In this document: piece by piece, positions 33,601-42,255 of the stretch
Layout of the letters: each line of letters begins with the position of its first letter
How positions within the stretch are numbered: position 1 is the first letter of the stretch
Notes under the pieces: model-generated
Told to the model about the DNA's origin: nothing
Databases searched by the model: none
Seen by the model: only the letters and a program-made list of their open reading frames with translations
Origin: Paenibacillus glacialis
Lineage (GTDB): Bacteria > Bacillota > Bacilli > Paenibacillales > Paenibacillaceae
Direction of reading: 5' to 3'
DNA length: 62,179 bases
Assembly (NCBI RefSeq): GCF_001637205.1
Contig: NZ_LVJH01000063.1
Coordinates: forward strand, 1-62,179
Translations under genes and position numbers: made by a program

Positions 33601-34243
33601 CTTCAATGACCTCAAGGCGTTTAATCGCACGATTACGACGTTGACCTTGTGCAGTGCGAAGTTCTTCTTTTAAGAATACGAGTTCTTTATCAACATCGAT
33701 ATCCTGTAAAAGTTTCTTTACAGCTTCTGCACCCATGCCAGCATGGAATCCGTAGCCATATTTCTCACGATAACTACGATATTCTTTTTCAGACAAGAGT
33801 TGTTTTCTCTCTAGTGGAGTTTCACCAGGATCCGTTACAACATAAGATGCGAAGTAAATGATCTCTTCAAGCGATCTTGGAGACATATCCAGAGCCAGAC
33901 CCATACGGCTAGGGATACCTTTGAAATACCAGATATGAGATACAGGAGCAGCAAGTTCAATGTGTCCCATACGTTCACGACGTACTTTCGCACGAGTGAC
34001 TTCAACGCCACAGCGATCGCATACTACGCCTTTATAACGGACACGCTTGTACTTACCACAATGACATTCCCAGTCTTTCGTTGGTCCAAAGATCTTTTCA
34101 CAGAACAGACCTTCTTTTTCCGGTTTTAACGTACGATAGTTAATCGTTTCCGGCTTTTTAACTTCTCCGCGGGACCATGACCGAATCTTTTCGGGAGAAG
34201 CGAGCCCGATTTTCATGTATTCAAAATTGTTAACATCCAACAA
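30629..34243 (-). CDS. rpoC: DNA-directed RNA polymerase subunit beta'
   Basis: A 1204-residue protein starting MLDVNNFEYMKIGLASPEKI. It has the N-terminal zinc ribbon (CHCGKYKRVRYKGVVCDRCG), the catalytic NADFDGDQM loop and the second zinc site (CRARHGVCKTCYG), with the bridge helix and trigger loop between. The start is TTG, 7 nt after GGAGGG, as in Bacillus. It follows rpoB by 85 bp. Confidence 0.98.
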   Translation of the reverse strand: MLDVNNFEYMKIGLASPEKIRSWSRGEVKKPETINYRTLKPEKEGLFCEKIFGPTKDWECHCGKYKRVRYKGVVCDRCGVEVTRAKVRRERMGHIELAAPVSHIWYFKGIPSRMGLALDMSPRSLEEIIYFASYVVTDPGETPLERKQLLSEKEYRSYREKYGYGFHAGMGAEAVKKLLQDIDVDKELVFLKEELRTAQGQRRNRAIKRLEVIEAFRNSGNKPEWMIMDVLPVIPPELRPMVQLDGGRFATSDLNDLYRRVINRNNRLKRLLDLGAPDIIVQNEKRMLQEAVDALIDNGRRGRPVTGPGNRPLKSLSHMLKGKQGRFRQNLLGKRVDYSGRSVIVVGPYLKMYQCGLPKKMALELFKPFVMKELVNKGLAHNIKSAKRKVERVSPEVWDVLEEVIKEHPVLLNRAPTLHRLGIQAFEPILVEGHAIRLHPLVCTAYNADFDGDQMAVHVPLSAEAQAEARILMLASGNILNPKDGKPVVTPSQDMVLGTFYLTMDNKEEKGSGMILRTVNDAVSAYQRGTAGLHARVAIPVKALGKTNFTEKQQNAMLITTIGKIIFNEIYPSSFPYINEATRDNLFNGTPERYFVYEKGADIRALIDSLPIAGAVGKEYLGQIIARCFETYHTTKTSVILDQIKQLGFTYSTRSGITVAVSDVIVPKEKDEILLASDAKVSVVTNQYRRGLITNEERYDRVIGIWSKTKDEITEVLMKSMDRYNNIMLMVDSKARGNKSQITQLGGMRGLMANPSGRIIELPIKSNFREGLTVLEYFLSTHGARKGLADTALRTADSGYLTRRLVDVAQDVIVREEDCGTDKGFSVAKIQDGKEVIEDLYDRIEGRYCFETVRHPQTGEVIVNRNDLIDSDKATAIVEAGVEKLQIRSVLSCRARHGVCKTCYGRNLATGKHVEIGEAVGIIAAQSIGEPGTQLTMRTFHTGGVAGDDITQGLPRIQELFEARIPKGQATISEIDGVVKEIRETKDRREIEVQGEAETKTYLVTYGSRLRVSEGQEIEAGDELTDGSIDPKEILRIKGIRGVQNYILQEVQRVYRNQGVEINDKHIEVMIKQMLRKIRIVDAGETTLLPGAFSDIHEYEAANKVAIISGKEPAVAKPVLLGITKASLETDSFLSAASFQETTRVLTDAAIKGKVDKLLGLKENVIIGKLIPAGTGLNRYRSVTYADPELLNKAPNALEPVTVE

Positions 34244-34328
34244 GGAGCAACCCTCCTTAATCTAGTACTATATTATTTGATGACGTGAGTCGGGCAGCAA
34301 GGTAATCCTTACTGCCGATCACGATACA

Positions 34329-37300
34329 TTATTCCACTCCGACTTCCGCGCCTTCCAAGTTGAGACTCAGCTTATCTCCTGCCGCCTCATCTTCGTCATC
34401 GAGTTCTCTCATCTCGATTTCTTGTTCGTCACCACTAAGGATCTTAACGTCCATTCCTAGTGATTGAAGCTCTTTAATTAGAACCTTGAATGATTCAGGA
34501 ACACCAGGTTCCGGAACATTCTCACCCTTAACAATGGATTCGTAAGTCTTCACCCGACCAACAACATCATCGGATTTAACTGTCAAGATTTCTTGTAGCG
34601 TATAAGCGGCACCATAAGCTTCAAGTGCCCAAACTTCCATCTCACCGAAACGTTGACCACCGAACTGAGCTTTACCACCCAGCGGCTGTTGTGTAACAAG
34701 TGAGTAAGGACCAGTGGAACGAGCATGGATTTTATCATCAACCATGTGCGCAAGTTTGATCATATGCATGACGCCGACAGTAACTTCACGTTCGAACATA
34801 TCACCTGTACGACCATCATACAATTTCGTCTTACCATTACGATTCATGCCTGACTCTTCCATCGTATCAAATACATCGTTCTCGTTAGCACCATCAAATA
34901 CTGGTGTTGCTACGTGAATACCAAGGCGCATTGCTGCCATACCTAAGTGTACTTCGAGCAATTGTCCAACGTTCATACGTGAAGGTACCCCTAGAGGGTT
35001 TAGAACGACCTGTACTGGAGTTCCATCAGGAAGGAACGGCATATCTTCTTCTGGTAAAATACGAGCAACGACACCTTTATTACCGTGGCGCCCTGCCATT
35101 TTGTCACCTTCAGAGATTTTACGTTTCTGTGCAATATATACACGAACCATTTGGTTAACACCTGGAGGTAATTCATCACCGTTCTCACGAGTAAATACTT
35201 TCACATCGACGATAATACCATCACTACCATGTGGAACGCGTAAAGAGGTATCACGTACCTCACGAGCCTTCTCACCAAAGATAGCATGGAGTAGGCGTTC
35301 TTCCGCAGTCAGCTCCGTCACACCCTTCGGTGTAACTTTACCTACCAAGATGTCTCCGGCACTAATTTCCGCACCAATGCGGATAATGCCTCGTTCATCA
35401 AGATTGCGAAGTGCATCTTCCCCAACATTAGGAATATCACGAGTAATTTCTTCAGGTCCAAGTTTCGTATCACGAGCCTCTGATTCATATTCTTCAATAT
35501 GGATCGAAGTGTATACGTCTTCCTTAACCATTTTCTCACTTAGAAGGATCGCATCCTCATAGTTGTAACCTTCCCAAGTCATGAAAGCCACGACTACGTT
35601 ACGACCCAAAGCAATTTCGCCCATTTCAGTAGAAGGACCATCCGCTAGGATATCTCCTACTTTTACACTGTCGCCTCTTTTGACGATTGGACGTTGGTTA
35701 ATACAAGTACCCTGATTGGAGCGCATAAATTTATGCAATTTATGTTTAACGAGATCGCCCTTCACTTCTTTACCATCTACAAGTTCCACGCGGCGAATCC
35801 AGATATCATTCGCTGTTGATCTCTCGATAATACCGTCATGTTTGGACACAATACATACACCAGAGTCTTTCGCTGCTTTATGTTCCATTCCCGTACCAAC
35901 CAATGGAGCCTTAGGAATAAGCAATGGCACCGCTTGACGCTGCATGTTTGATCCCATTAGGGCACGGTTGGAGTCATCGTTCTCAAGGAACGGGATAAGC
36001 GCGGTTGCGACCGACACTACTTGTTTAGGAGATACATCCATATAATCGACGCGATCACTTGGCATTGATAGAATGTTATCCGCTTGTTTGTTATAACGAA
36101 CGATAACAATATCGTCTTCAAACTTGCTTTCTTCTGTCAATTTAGCGTTCGCTTGCGCGACAATATAGTTATCTTCTTCATCAGCAGTTAGATAATCGAT
36201 TTGCTCCGTAACGATACCCGTCTTCGGATCAACCCAACGATATGGAGCTTCAATAAAGCCGTATTCATTAACACGTGCAAATGTTGACAACGAGTTAATC
36301 AATCCGATGTTCGGACCTTCTGGTGTTTCGATCGGACACATCCGGCCATAATGACTTGGATGGACGTCACGCACTTCAAATCCAGCACGTTCACGAGTCA
36401 GACCCCCGGGTCCCAAAGCAGATAGACGACGTTTGTGCGTCAATTCACCAAGCGGATTGGTTTGATCCATAAACTGTGACAACTGTGAACTACCGAAGAA
36501 CTCCTTAATTGACGCAATCACTGGTCGAATATTAATCAACGCTTGTGGCGTGATAACATTCGCATCCTGAATGGACATTCTTTCACGAACGACACGTTCC
36601 ATTCTAGAAAGACCAATACGGAATTGGTTTTGTAACAACTCACCAACAGAACGCAGACGACGGTTACCTAAATGGTCGATATCATCCGTATTACCTACAC
36701 CATGCAGCAAATCAATGAAATAACTGATGGAGGAGATAATGTCAGCAGGTGTTATATTTTTAACTGATTTATCGATATTAGCATTAGCAATCACTTTGAT
36801 AATTTTGCCCTCTTCAATAGGAGAGAAGACATCGATGCTTTGCAGTGGAACTTCACCTGCGTCCAACGCTCCATTAGCAACATGGTACGTTTTGAGACCA
36901 ACACCATTCTCTAAATGAGGAAGCAATTCATCCAACAAACGACGGTCTACCATTTGACCGGATTCAGCTAGAATTTCTCCCGTTTCCGGATCAACTAGAT
37001 TCTGAGCCAACTTTTGATTGAACAAGCGATTCTTAATGTGCAATTTTTTATTGATTTTGTAACGACCTACATTAGCAAGATCGTAACGTTTAGGATCAAA
37101 GAATCGAGCTACTAACAGACTCTTTGCATTATCCAAAGTTGGTGGCTCACCCGGACGAAGACGTTCATAAATTTCAATGAGCGCTTTTTCCGTTGAATCC
37201 GTGCTGTCTTTGTCTAATGTGTTCTGAATATATTCATCATTTCCAAGCAAATCAAGAATTTCAGCATCACTACCAAAACCTAGCGCTCGAAGTAATACAG

Positions 37301-37874
37301 TCACTGGTATTTTACGTGTACGATCAATACGGACATACATGATGTCCTTCGCATCCGTTTCCAGTTCCAGCCATGCTCCACGGTTTGGGATTACGGTAGC
37401 TGTGTAATTCCGTTTACCGTTTTTGTCAATTTTGGTGCTGAAATAGACGCTAGGAGAGCGAACCAACTGGCTGACAATTACCCGTTCTGCACCATTAATA
37501 ATAAATGTACCGGTCTCCGTCATTAGTGGGAAGTCTCCCATGAACACTTCCTGTTCTTTGACTTCTCCCGTTTCCCTGTTAATGAGTCTCACTTTAACCC
37601 GTAGTGGTGCCGCATACGTGACGTCACGCTCTTTTGCATCGTCAATGTTGTATTTTGGTTCACCTAGGCTGTAGTCAATAAACTCCAGCACCAAATTACC
37701 TGTGAAATCTTGGATCGGCGAAATATCGTGAAACATCTCCCGTAATCCTTCCTCCAAAAACCAATCATAAGATTTTTGTTGGATTTCAATCAGGTTCGGA
37801 ATTTCGAGTACTTCGTTAATTCGTGCATAACTTCGCCGAGTGCGTCGACCATACTGAACAAGATGTCCTGCCAA
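34329..37874 (-). CDS. rpoB: DNA-directed RNA polymerase subunit beta
   Basis: An 1181-residue protein. The start is TTG (MAGHLVQYGRRTRR) 7 nt after GAGGGGTGA, matching the Bacillus subtilis beginning; an ATG six codons earlier (37892) overlaps that site. The rifampicin region GSSQLSQFMDQTNPLGELTH with HKRRLSALGPGG is wild type. An acidic C-terminus (ELDDEDEAAGDKLSLNLEG) follows the last conserved region. It is transcribed from a promoter about 330 bp upstream. Confidence 0.98.
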   Translation of the reverse strand: MAGHLVQYGRRTRRSYARINEVLEIPNLIEIQQKSYDWFLEEGLREMFHDISPIQDFTGNLVLEFIDYSLGEPKYNIDDAKERDVTYAAPLRVKVRLINRETGEVKEQEVFMGDFPLMTETGTFIINGAERVIVSQLVRSPSVYFSTKIDKNGKRNYTATVIPNRGAWLELETDAKDIMYVRIDRTRKIPVTVLLRALGFGSDAEILDLLGNDEYIQNTLDKDSTDSTEKALIEIYERLRPGEPPTLDNAKSLLVARFFDPKRYDLANVGRYKINKKLHIKNRLFNQKLAQNLVDPETGEILAESGQMVDRRLLDELLPHLENGVGLKTYHVANGALDAGEVPLQSIDVFSPIEEGKIIKVIANANIDKSVKNITPADIISSISYFIDLLHGVGNTDDIDHLGNRRLRSVGELLQNQFRIGLSRMERVVRERMSIQDANVITPQALINIRPVIASIKEFFGSSQLSQFMDQTNPLGELTHKRRLSALGPGGLTRERAGFEVRDVHPSHYGRMCPIETPEGPNIGLINSLSTFARVNEYGFIEAPYRWVDPKTGIVTEQIDYLTADEEDNYIVAQANAKLTEESKFEDDIVIVRYNKQADNILSMPSDRVDYMDVSPKQVVSVATALIPFLENDDSNRALMGSNMQRQAVPLLIPKAPLVGTGMEHKAAKDSGVCIVSKHDGIIERSTANDIWIRRVELVDGKEVKGDLVKHKLHKFMRSNQGTCINQRPIVKRGDSVKVGDILADGPSTEMGEIALGRNVVVAFMTWEGYNYEDAILLSEKMVKEDVYTSIHIEEYESEARDTKLGPEEITRDIPNVGEDALRNLDERGIIRIGAEISAGDILVGKVTPKGVTELTAEERLLHAIFGEKAREVRDTSLRVPHGSDGIIVDVKVFTRENGDELPPGVNQMVRVYIAQKRKISEGDKMAGRHGNKGVVARILPEEDMPFLPDGTPVQVVLNPLGVPSRMNVGQLLEVHLGMAAMRLGIHVATPVFDGANENDVFDTMEESGMNRNGKTKLYDGRTGDMFEREVTVGVMHMIKLAHMVDDKIHARSTGPYSLVTQQPLGGKAQFGGQRFGEMEVWALEAYGAAYTLQEILTVKSDDVVGRVKTYESIVKGENVPEPGVPESFKVLIKELQSLGMDVKILSGDEQEIEMRELDDEDEAAGDKLSLNLEGAEVGVE

Positions 37875-38178
37875 CTTTAACTCACCCCTCATGTCTACTC
37901 ACTTTAAAAATACATTGCGAACCTCTGTTTGGACAATTATAATGGAACCATACAGAGCGTTCTTCCACAAATAAAGAAAAGCCCTTACCCGAATTCTTTC
38001 GAACAAAGAGCATCTTACCGTGGTTTCTTACATCACTTGGACTTCACGTTCAACAGACTTGCTTAACATCTGCATTGCATTTCAACACATGCATGGCTAT
38101 GTTATTTAACTCTAACAAAGCACTTGACATTTGAGCAAACTAAAGACAAGAAGCCTATCCTAATACTGACATTCCATA

Positions 38179-38207
38179 ATAGTATCATATATGAAATATC
38201 AAGTCAA
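38179..38207 (-). promoter_or_regulatory. rpoBC promoter (sigma-A) with ~300-nt leader
   Basis: The -35 TTGACT (38202-38207) and -10 TACTAT (38179-38184) are 17 bp apart on the minus strand, just after the stop of the rsmC-like gene. The transcript would carry a leader of about 300 nt (37875-38172) before rpoB. I see no gene in it and no clear terminator. Confidence 0.8.
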
Positions 38208-38222
38208 TAGTCCTATTGCGGA

Positions 38223-38828
38223 TTATTTCAAAGGTTTCAAAGCCTTAAATATACGATAACCCTTATCCTTCGTAACTTCCTGCACTTCTCCGAACAATTT
38301 CGTTAGCTTTTCTTTTGCCGATGGAGCACCCTGCTTTTTCTGAATCACTACCCACAGCGCTCCGCCTTCCCGCAAATGTTCAAAAGCCTGTTCAAAAATG
38401 GCATGCACCGTATCTTTTCCAGCACGGATCGGAGGATTAGTTAGAATAACATCGAAGCTTTTACCTTTGACCGCCGTGAATAAATCACTCTCCATAATAG
38501 AAACATTCGTGATCCCGTTTAACAGAGCATTTTCTTTGGCTAACTCGACTGCTCGGCTATTGACATCGACCATCGTCACATGACCATCATGAGCTATCCG
38601 CGCTGCAGCAAGTCCCATTGGGCCATAGCCACATCCAACATCAAGTACCTCTGATCCAGACGAAAATTCCATTGCTTCAATCAATACTTTGCTTCCGAAA
38701 TCCACGCCTTTTTTCGAAAATACTCCAGCATCACTTATAAATCGATACGTCGATCCCTTTAATTGTTCTTCAATTGTTCTGCGGTCGTGCTGTGCATCCG
38801 GTTGGTTCGAATAATAGTGCTGCGGCAT
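38223..38828 (-). CDS. RsmC/YbxB-like class I SAM-dependent methyltransferase
   Basis: A 201-residue methyltransferase with the SAM-binding motif VLDVGCGYGPMGLAAA (about 59-74), the acidic MVDVN, and the catalytic NPPIRAGK motif (about 126-133), the NPP-type site of N2-guanine rRNA methyltransferases. It covers only the catalytic half of RsmC, like Bacillus YbxB. The start MPQHYYSNQP follows GGAGG by 6 nt; the longer frame lacks such a site. It lies between rplL and rpoB as in other Bacillales. Confidence 0.88.
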   Translation of the reverse strand: MPQHYYSNQPDAQHDRRTIEEQLKGSTYRFISDAGVFSKKGVDFGSKVLIEAMEFSSGSEVLDVGCGYGPMGLAAARIAHDGHVTMVDVNSRAVELAKENALLNGITNVSIMESDLFTAVKGKSFDVILTNPPIRAGKDTVHAIFEQAFEHLREGGALWVVIQKKQGAPSAKEKLTKLFGEVQEVTKDKGYRIFKALKPLK

Positions 38829-38902
38829 CCTAATCCTCCGAATCTGGCGTTCCATTCTATTTTTTCCCATTGTCTATAATTTAGACATCAATCTATTAAT
38901 TA

Positions 38903-38943
38903 AAACAAACCCCTTGAATTTAGTTCAAGGGGTTTGTTTTTTT
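38903..38943. terminator. terminator of rplJ-rplL
   Basis: A 13-bp core stem CAAACCCCTTGAA/TTCAAGGGGTTTG (38906-38918, 38924-38936) is extended by flanking A/T pairs. T-runs lie on both sides, so it can work in either direction. It lies 40 bp after the rplL stop. Confidence 0.9.
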
Positions 38944-38984
38944 TAAACTATAAGAAAGTTTAAGCTGCTTGCGAAGTAAAGAAA

Positions 38985-39344
38985 TTACTTAACTTCTACG
39001 TTCGCGCCTGCTTCTTCCAATTTAGCTTTAATTGTTTCTGCTTCTTCTTTAGAAACTTTTTCTTTCAAAGCTTTTGGAGCGTTGTCTACCAAGTCTTTAG
39101 CTTCTTTCAAACCAAGACCAGTGATTTCGCGAACTGCTTTGATTACGTTGATCTTGGAAGCGCCAGCGCTCATCAAGACTACGTCAAATTCGGATTGCTC
39201 TTCTGCTTCAACAGCAGCAGCACCTGCAGCAGCTACTGGAGCAGCAGCAGTTACGCCGAATTCTTCTTCGATTGCTTTTACAAGATCGTTCAATTCCAAT
39301 ACAGACATACCTTTAATGGCTTCCAAAATTTGTTCATTACTCAT
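38985..39344 (-). CDS. rplL: 50S ribosomal protein L7/L12
   Basis: A 119-residue protein with the N-terminal dimerisation helix, the Ala-rich hinge (AAAPVAAAGAAAVEA, about 33-47) and the factor-binding C-terminal domain with KINVIKAVREITGLGLKEAK. It forms the flexible stalk that recruits EF-Tu and EF-G. Confidence 0.98.
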   Translation of the reverse strand: MSNEQILEAIKGMSVLELNDLVKAIEEEFGVTAAAPVAAAGAAAVEAEEQSEFDVVLMSAGASKINVIKAVREITGLGLKEAKDLVDNAPKALKEKVSKEEAETIKAKLEEAGANVEVK

Positions 39345-39411
39345 GTGGGTGAACCTCCAATTTTATATTAAAATCATTTTTTTATGATGGAACTTTCGAA
39401 GAACAATGTGC

Positions 39412-39915
39412 TTACGCGCTTTGTTCTTCTTTTTCAGCAACAGCTTTAACAGCAAGTGCGAAGTTACGCACAGGCGCTTGAAGCACGCTGAGAAGCATAG
39501 AAAGAAGTCCGTCGCGAGAAGGAAGTTCAGCCAACGCTTTAATTTGATCAACGTTAATGACTTTACCTTCTACTACGGCACCTTTCAATTGCAATGCTGT
39601 ATTCTTCTTAGCGAAATCGTTAAGAATTTTAGCAGGTGCTACAACATCTTCTCCACCGAATGCTACAACTGTCGGACCCGTAAGAATTGCATCCAATTCT
39701 GTAAGATCTGTAGCAGCAGTCGCACGACGTAACAAGGAGTTTTTCAATACTGAAAATTCAATCCCTGCTTCACGAAGTTGCTTACGCAATTCAGTGATTT
39801 GAGCAACATTCAATCCACGATAGTCAGCAACAACAGTCGTTACGCTTCCGCGTAGTTTTGCTGTTACAGCGTCTACTGCTTCTTGTTTAGCTTTAATTAC
39901 TTTTGTATTTGCCAA
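39412..39915 (-). CDS. rplJ: 50S ribosomal protein L10
   Basis: A 167-residue stalk-base protein with VVADYRGLNVAQITELRKQL and FSVLKNSLLRRA. The start is TTG (MANTKVIKAKQ) 8 nt after AGGAGG; an in-frame GTG three codons earlier is part of the ribosome-binding site. Its mRNA carries an L10 leader with an attenuator. Confidence 0.95.
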   Translation of the reverse strand: MANTKVIKAKQEAVDAVTAKLRGSVTTVVADYRGLNVAQITELRKQLREAGIEFSVLKNSLLRRATAATDLTELDAILTGPTVVAFGGEDVVAPAKILNDFAKKNTALQLKGAVVEGKVINVDQIKALAELPSRDGLLSMLLSVLQAPVRNFALAVKAVAEKEEQSA

Positions 39916-39985
39916 TTTGTACACCTCCTGATAGTTTACTATACAGAATCACGAGTTCGCGATTCTGACATTCTACTTAGGCAAG

Positions 39986-40120
39986 TAAAAAGCCTCCGTA
40001 GAATCTACGAAGGCCTGATGAATCATCATTTGCAAGGACTTTCATCCAATCACTGCTGACGTTCTATCACAACACCTCGGTAGGAAATTAAGCCTATTGG
40101 CACCTACTGTCTACGGTAAG
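39986..40120 (-). promoter_or_regulatory. L10 leader RNA with intrinsic terminator (attenuator)
   Basis: The minus strand contains CCGTAGACAGTAGGTGCC (40099-40116), the conserved core of Firmicute L10 leaders, and pairing segments further on. The element ends with the hairpin GCCTTCGTAG-ATT-CTACGGAGGC (39992-40014) and a short T-run, a terminator before rplJ. The L10-L12 complex would control rplJ-rplL through this leader. A second small hairpin (39951-39969) lies just before the start. Confidence 0.8.
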
Positions 40121-40167
40121 CATATTCAACTTTAAGATTAATCTCAAGTCATTCACACAACTATTAC

Positions 40168-40196
40168 AGAATAACAAACATCATTGAACACGTCAA
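40168..40196 (-). promoter_or_regulatory. rplJ-rplL promoter (sigma-A)
   Basis: The -35 TTGACG (40191-40196) and -10 TATTCT (40168-40173) are 17 bp apart on the minus strand. The promoter lies directly after the rplA stop and upstream of the L10 leader. Confidence 0.7.
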
Positions 40197-40202
40197 CATG
40201 TA

Positions 40203-40895
40203 TTATTTGTAAGAAGCTGTATTTACACGTGCACTTGGACCCATCGTTGAGGAAATAGCAATTCCCTTCAGATACACACCTTTAGCAGATGCTGGTTTTG
40301 CACGGTTTAACGCATCAAGCAAAGACTTAAGGTTCTCATTCAATTGTTCTTCACTGAATGAAACTTTGCCGATTGGCGCGTGAATTTGACCTGCTTTATC
40401 GAGACGGTATTCGATTTTACCAGCTTTAATTTCTTGAACAGCTTTAGTAACGTCGAAAGTAACTGTGCCAGCTTTAGGGTTAGGCATTAGACCTTTACCA
40501 CCAAGCAAACGACCCAATTTACCAACCTCACTCATCATATCAGGTGTTGCTACGCAGACATCGAAATCAAACCAGCCTTGTTGAATTTTGTTGATCATAT
40601 CTAAATCACCAACAAAATCTGCACCAGCCGCTTCCGCTTCTTTCGCTTTATCACCTTTTGCAAAAACCAATACGCGTTGTGTTTTACCTGTACCGTGAGG
40701 CAAGACAACTACACCACGAACCGCTTGGTCTTGTTTACGAGGGTCTACACCCAAACGAACAGCCGCTTCGACAGTTTCGTCAAATTTAGCAGTCGCTGCC
40801 TTTTTCACCAATTGTACGGCTTCAGCAGGCTCATATACTGTTTCGTTATCAATAAGCTTTGCAGCTTCTTGGTACTTCTTACCATGTTTAGCCAT
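40203..40895 (-). CDS. rplA: 50S ribosomal protein L1
   Basis: A 230-residue protein starting MAKHGKKYQEAAKLID with VVLPHGTGKTQRVLVFAKG and KLGRLLGGKGLMPNPKAGTV, the L1 signature. It forms the mobile L1 stalk at the E site and represses its own mRNA. The start was set at the ATG after AAGGAGGAA. Confidence 0.97.
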   Translation of the reverse strand: MAKHGKKYQEAAKLIDNETVYEPAEAVQLVKKAATAKFDETVEAAVRLGVDPRKQDQAVRGVVVLPHGTGKTQRVLVFAKGDKAKEAEAAGADFVGDLDMINKIQQGWFDFDVCVATPDMMSEVGKLGRLLGGKGLMPNPKAGTVTFDVTKAVQEIKAGKIEYRLDKAGQIHAPIGKVSFSEEQLNENLKSLLDALNRAKPASAKGVYLKGIAISSTMGPSARVNTASYK

Positions 40896-40910
40896 GAAAT
40901 GTTCCTCCTT

Positions 40911-40938
40911 TGTGGTTTTAACGGAAATTCCTCCCACA
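40911..40938 (-). promoter_or_regulatory. putative L1-binding site before rplA
   Basis: The minus strand reads TGTGGGAGG...TCCGTTAAAACCAC. GTGG pairs with CCAC across an asymmetric loop and GGAA pairs with TTCC, the shape of L1 sites in rRNA and mRNA. The element ends about 3 nt before the rplA ribosome-binding site, so bound L1 could block translation. Confidence 0.5.
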
Positions 40939-40983
40939 TATGCCGGTCTTATTCAGACCTGCGTGAAGCAGAAAAACCTAAAA

Positions 40984-41409
40984 TTAATCTTCGATCGTGA
41001 TACCCATACTGCGGGCAGTACCTTCAACCATACGCATAGCAGCCTCTACGGATGCAGCATTAAGGTCAGGCATTTTTGTTTCAGCGATTTCGCGTACTAC
41101 TGCACGTTTAACCGTTGCAACTTTTTTCTTGTTAGGTTCGCCAGAACCCTTCTCAATCTTAGCAGCTACACGAAGTAGAACTGCAGCAGGTGGAGTTTTG
41201 GTGATAAATGTAAAGGAACGATCTTCGAACACCGAGATCTCAACTGGAATAATCAATCCAGCTTGATCAGCTGTGCGCGCATTGAACTCTTTACAGAATG
41301 CCATAATGTTGACACCTGCTTGACCCAATGCTGGACCTACCGGCGGTGCCGGATTCGCTTTACCTGCAGGAATCTGCAGTTTCACCATTTTGATTACCTT
41401 TTTAGCCAT
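40984..41409 (-). CDS. rplK: 50S ribosomal protein L11
   Basis: A 141-residue protein with the Pro-rich N-terminal KLQIPAGKANPAPPVGPALG and the C-terminal RNA-binding domain of the GTPase-associated centre (thiostrepton site). The start MAKKVIKMVK follows AAGGAGGTG; a start three codons upstream is less well placed. Confidence 0.97.
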   Translation of the reverse strand: MAKKVIKMVKLQIPAGKANPAPPVGPALGQAGVNIMAFCKEFNARTADQAGLIIPVEISVFEDRSFTFITKTPPAAVLLRVAAKIEKGSGEPNKKKVATVKRAVVREIAETKMPDLNAASVEAAMRMVEGTARSMGITIED

Positions 41410-41432
41410 GTAAAACACCTCCTTGAATCAAT

Positions 41433-41464
41433 AGTGGTTAAGCGGACATCTCTGCCCTCCCACA
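41433..41464 (-). promoter_or_regulatory. putative L1-binding site before rplK
   Basis: The minus strand reads TGTGGGAGG, then GCAGAGATGTCC, then GCTTAACCACT. GTGG/CCAC closes an asymmetric internal loop above a short inner stem. The GTGGGAGG core matches the classical L1 target upstream of rplK. A second copy stands before rplA. Confidence 0.55.
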
Positions 41465-41476
41465 AGAAACCTGAGA

Positions 41477-42013
41477 TTATTCAATCTTCTCCACTTGAGT
41501 GAAATCCAACTCAACCGGGGTTTCCCGTCCAAACATGTTGACGTGTACCTTAACTTTACTCTTGTCTACCAAAATTTCTTCCACGGTGCCAACGAAGTTC
41601 GCAAAAGGACCGACTTTAATCTTAACGGATTCCTTAAGTTCGAACTCGACTAGGGCTTTCGGTTCAGTCATTCCCATGTGTTTAAGGATTGATTCCATTT
41701 CTTCTGGAAGCAGAGCTGTAGGTTTAGAACCTGACCCTGTTGAACCTACAAAACCTGTAACTCCTGGTGTATTGCGAACAACATACCAAGAATCATCAGT
41801 CTGGATCATTTCGACAATGACATATCCGGGGTAAACTTTACGCATAACGGTTTTTTTCTTACCGTCTTTGTTTACAATTTCTTCTTCCATAGGAACAAGA
41901 ACGCGGAATATCTTATCTTCCATACCCATGGACTCAACGCGTTTTTCCAAATTGGCCTTGACCTTATTCTCATACCCTGAATAGGTATGAACGACATACC
42001 ATCTTTTCTCCAT
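41477..42013 (-). CDS. nusG: transcription termination/antitermination protein NusG
   Basis: A 178-residue protein starting MEKRWYVVHTYSGYENKVKA with the NGN domain (RKVYPGYVIVEM and VRNTPGVTGFVG) and a C-terminal KOW domain (GPFANFVGTVEEILVDKSKV). It binds RNA polymerase and links transcription with Rho or translation. It follows secE by 22 bp. Confidence 0.97.
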   Translation of the reverse strand: MEKRWYVVHTYSGYENKVKANLEKRVESMGMEDKIFRVLVPMEEEIVNKDGKKKTVMRKVYPGYVIVEMIQTDDSWYVVRNTPGVTGFVGSTGSGSKPTALLPEEMESILKHMGMTEPKALVEFELKESVKIKVGPFANFVGTVEEILVDKSKVKVHVNMFGRETPVELDFTQVEKIE

Positions 42014-42035
42014 ATCAAGCCACCTGGGACCCTTC

Positions 42036-42227
42036 TTAAATAATCGCTTCGATCACAGCGGAAATACCGATGTCTAGTACCCAAAAATAAATTGTGACAA
42101 ACGTAACCGTTCCAACAACAATAAGCGTATAGTTCGTCAGTTCTTTACGATTGGGCCAGCGAACCTTTTTAAGTTCCGCCCAGCTTTCTGAGAAAAAGGA
42201 AAAAAGAGACTTGAAGCTGCGTTTCAC
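42036..42227 (-). CDS. secE: protein translocase subunit SecE
   Basis: A 63-residue protein with one membrane helix (about 33-55) and the conserved amphipathic motif ESWAELKKVRWPNRKEL. It clamps SecY. The start is GTG behind GGAGGTG. It has the usual rpmG-secE-nusG order. Confidence 0.95.
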   Translation of the reverse strand: MKRSFKSLFSFFSESWAELKKVRWPNRKELTNYTLIVVGTVTFVTIYFWVLDIGISAVIEAII

Positions 42228-42255
42228 GACCGACTACACCTCCAATAAGACTATC

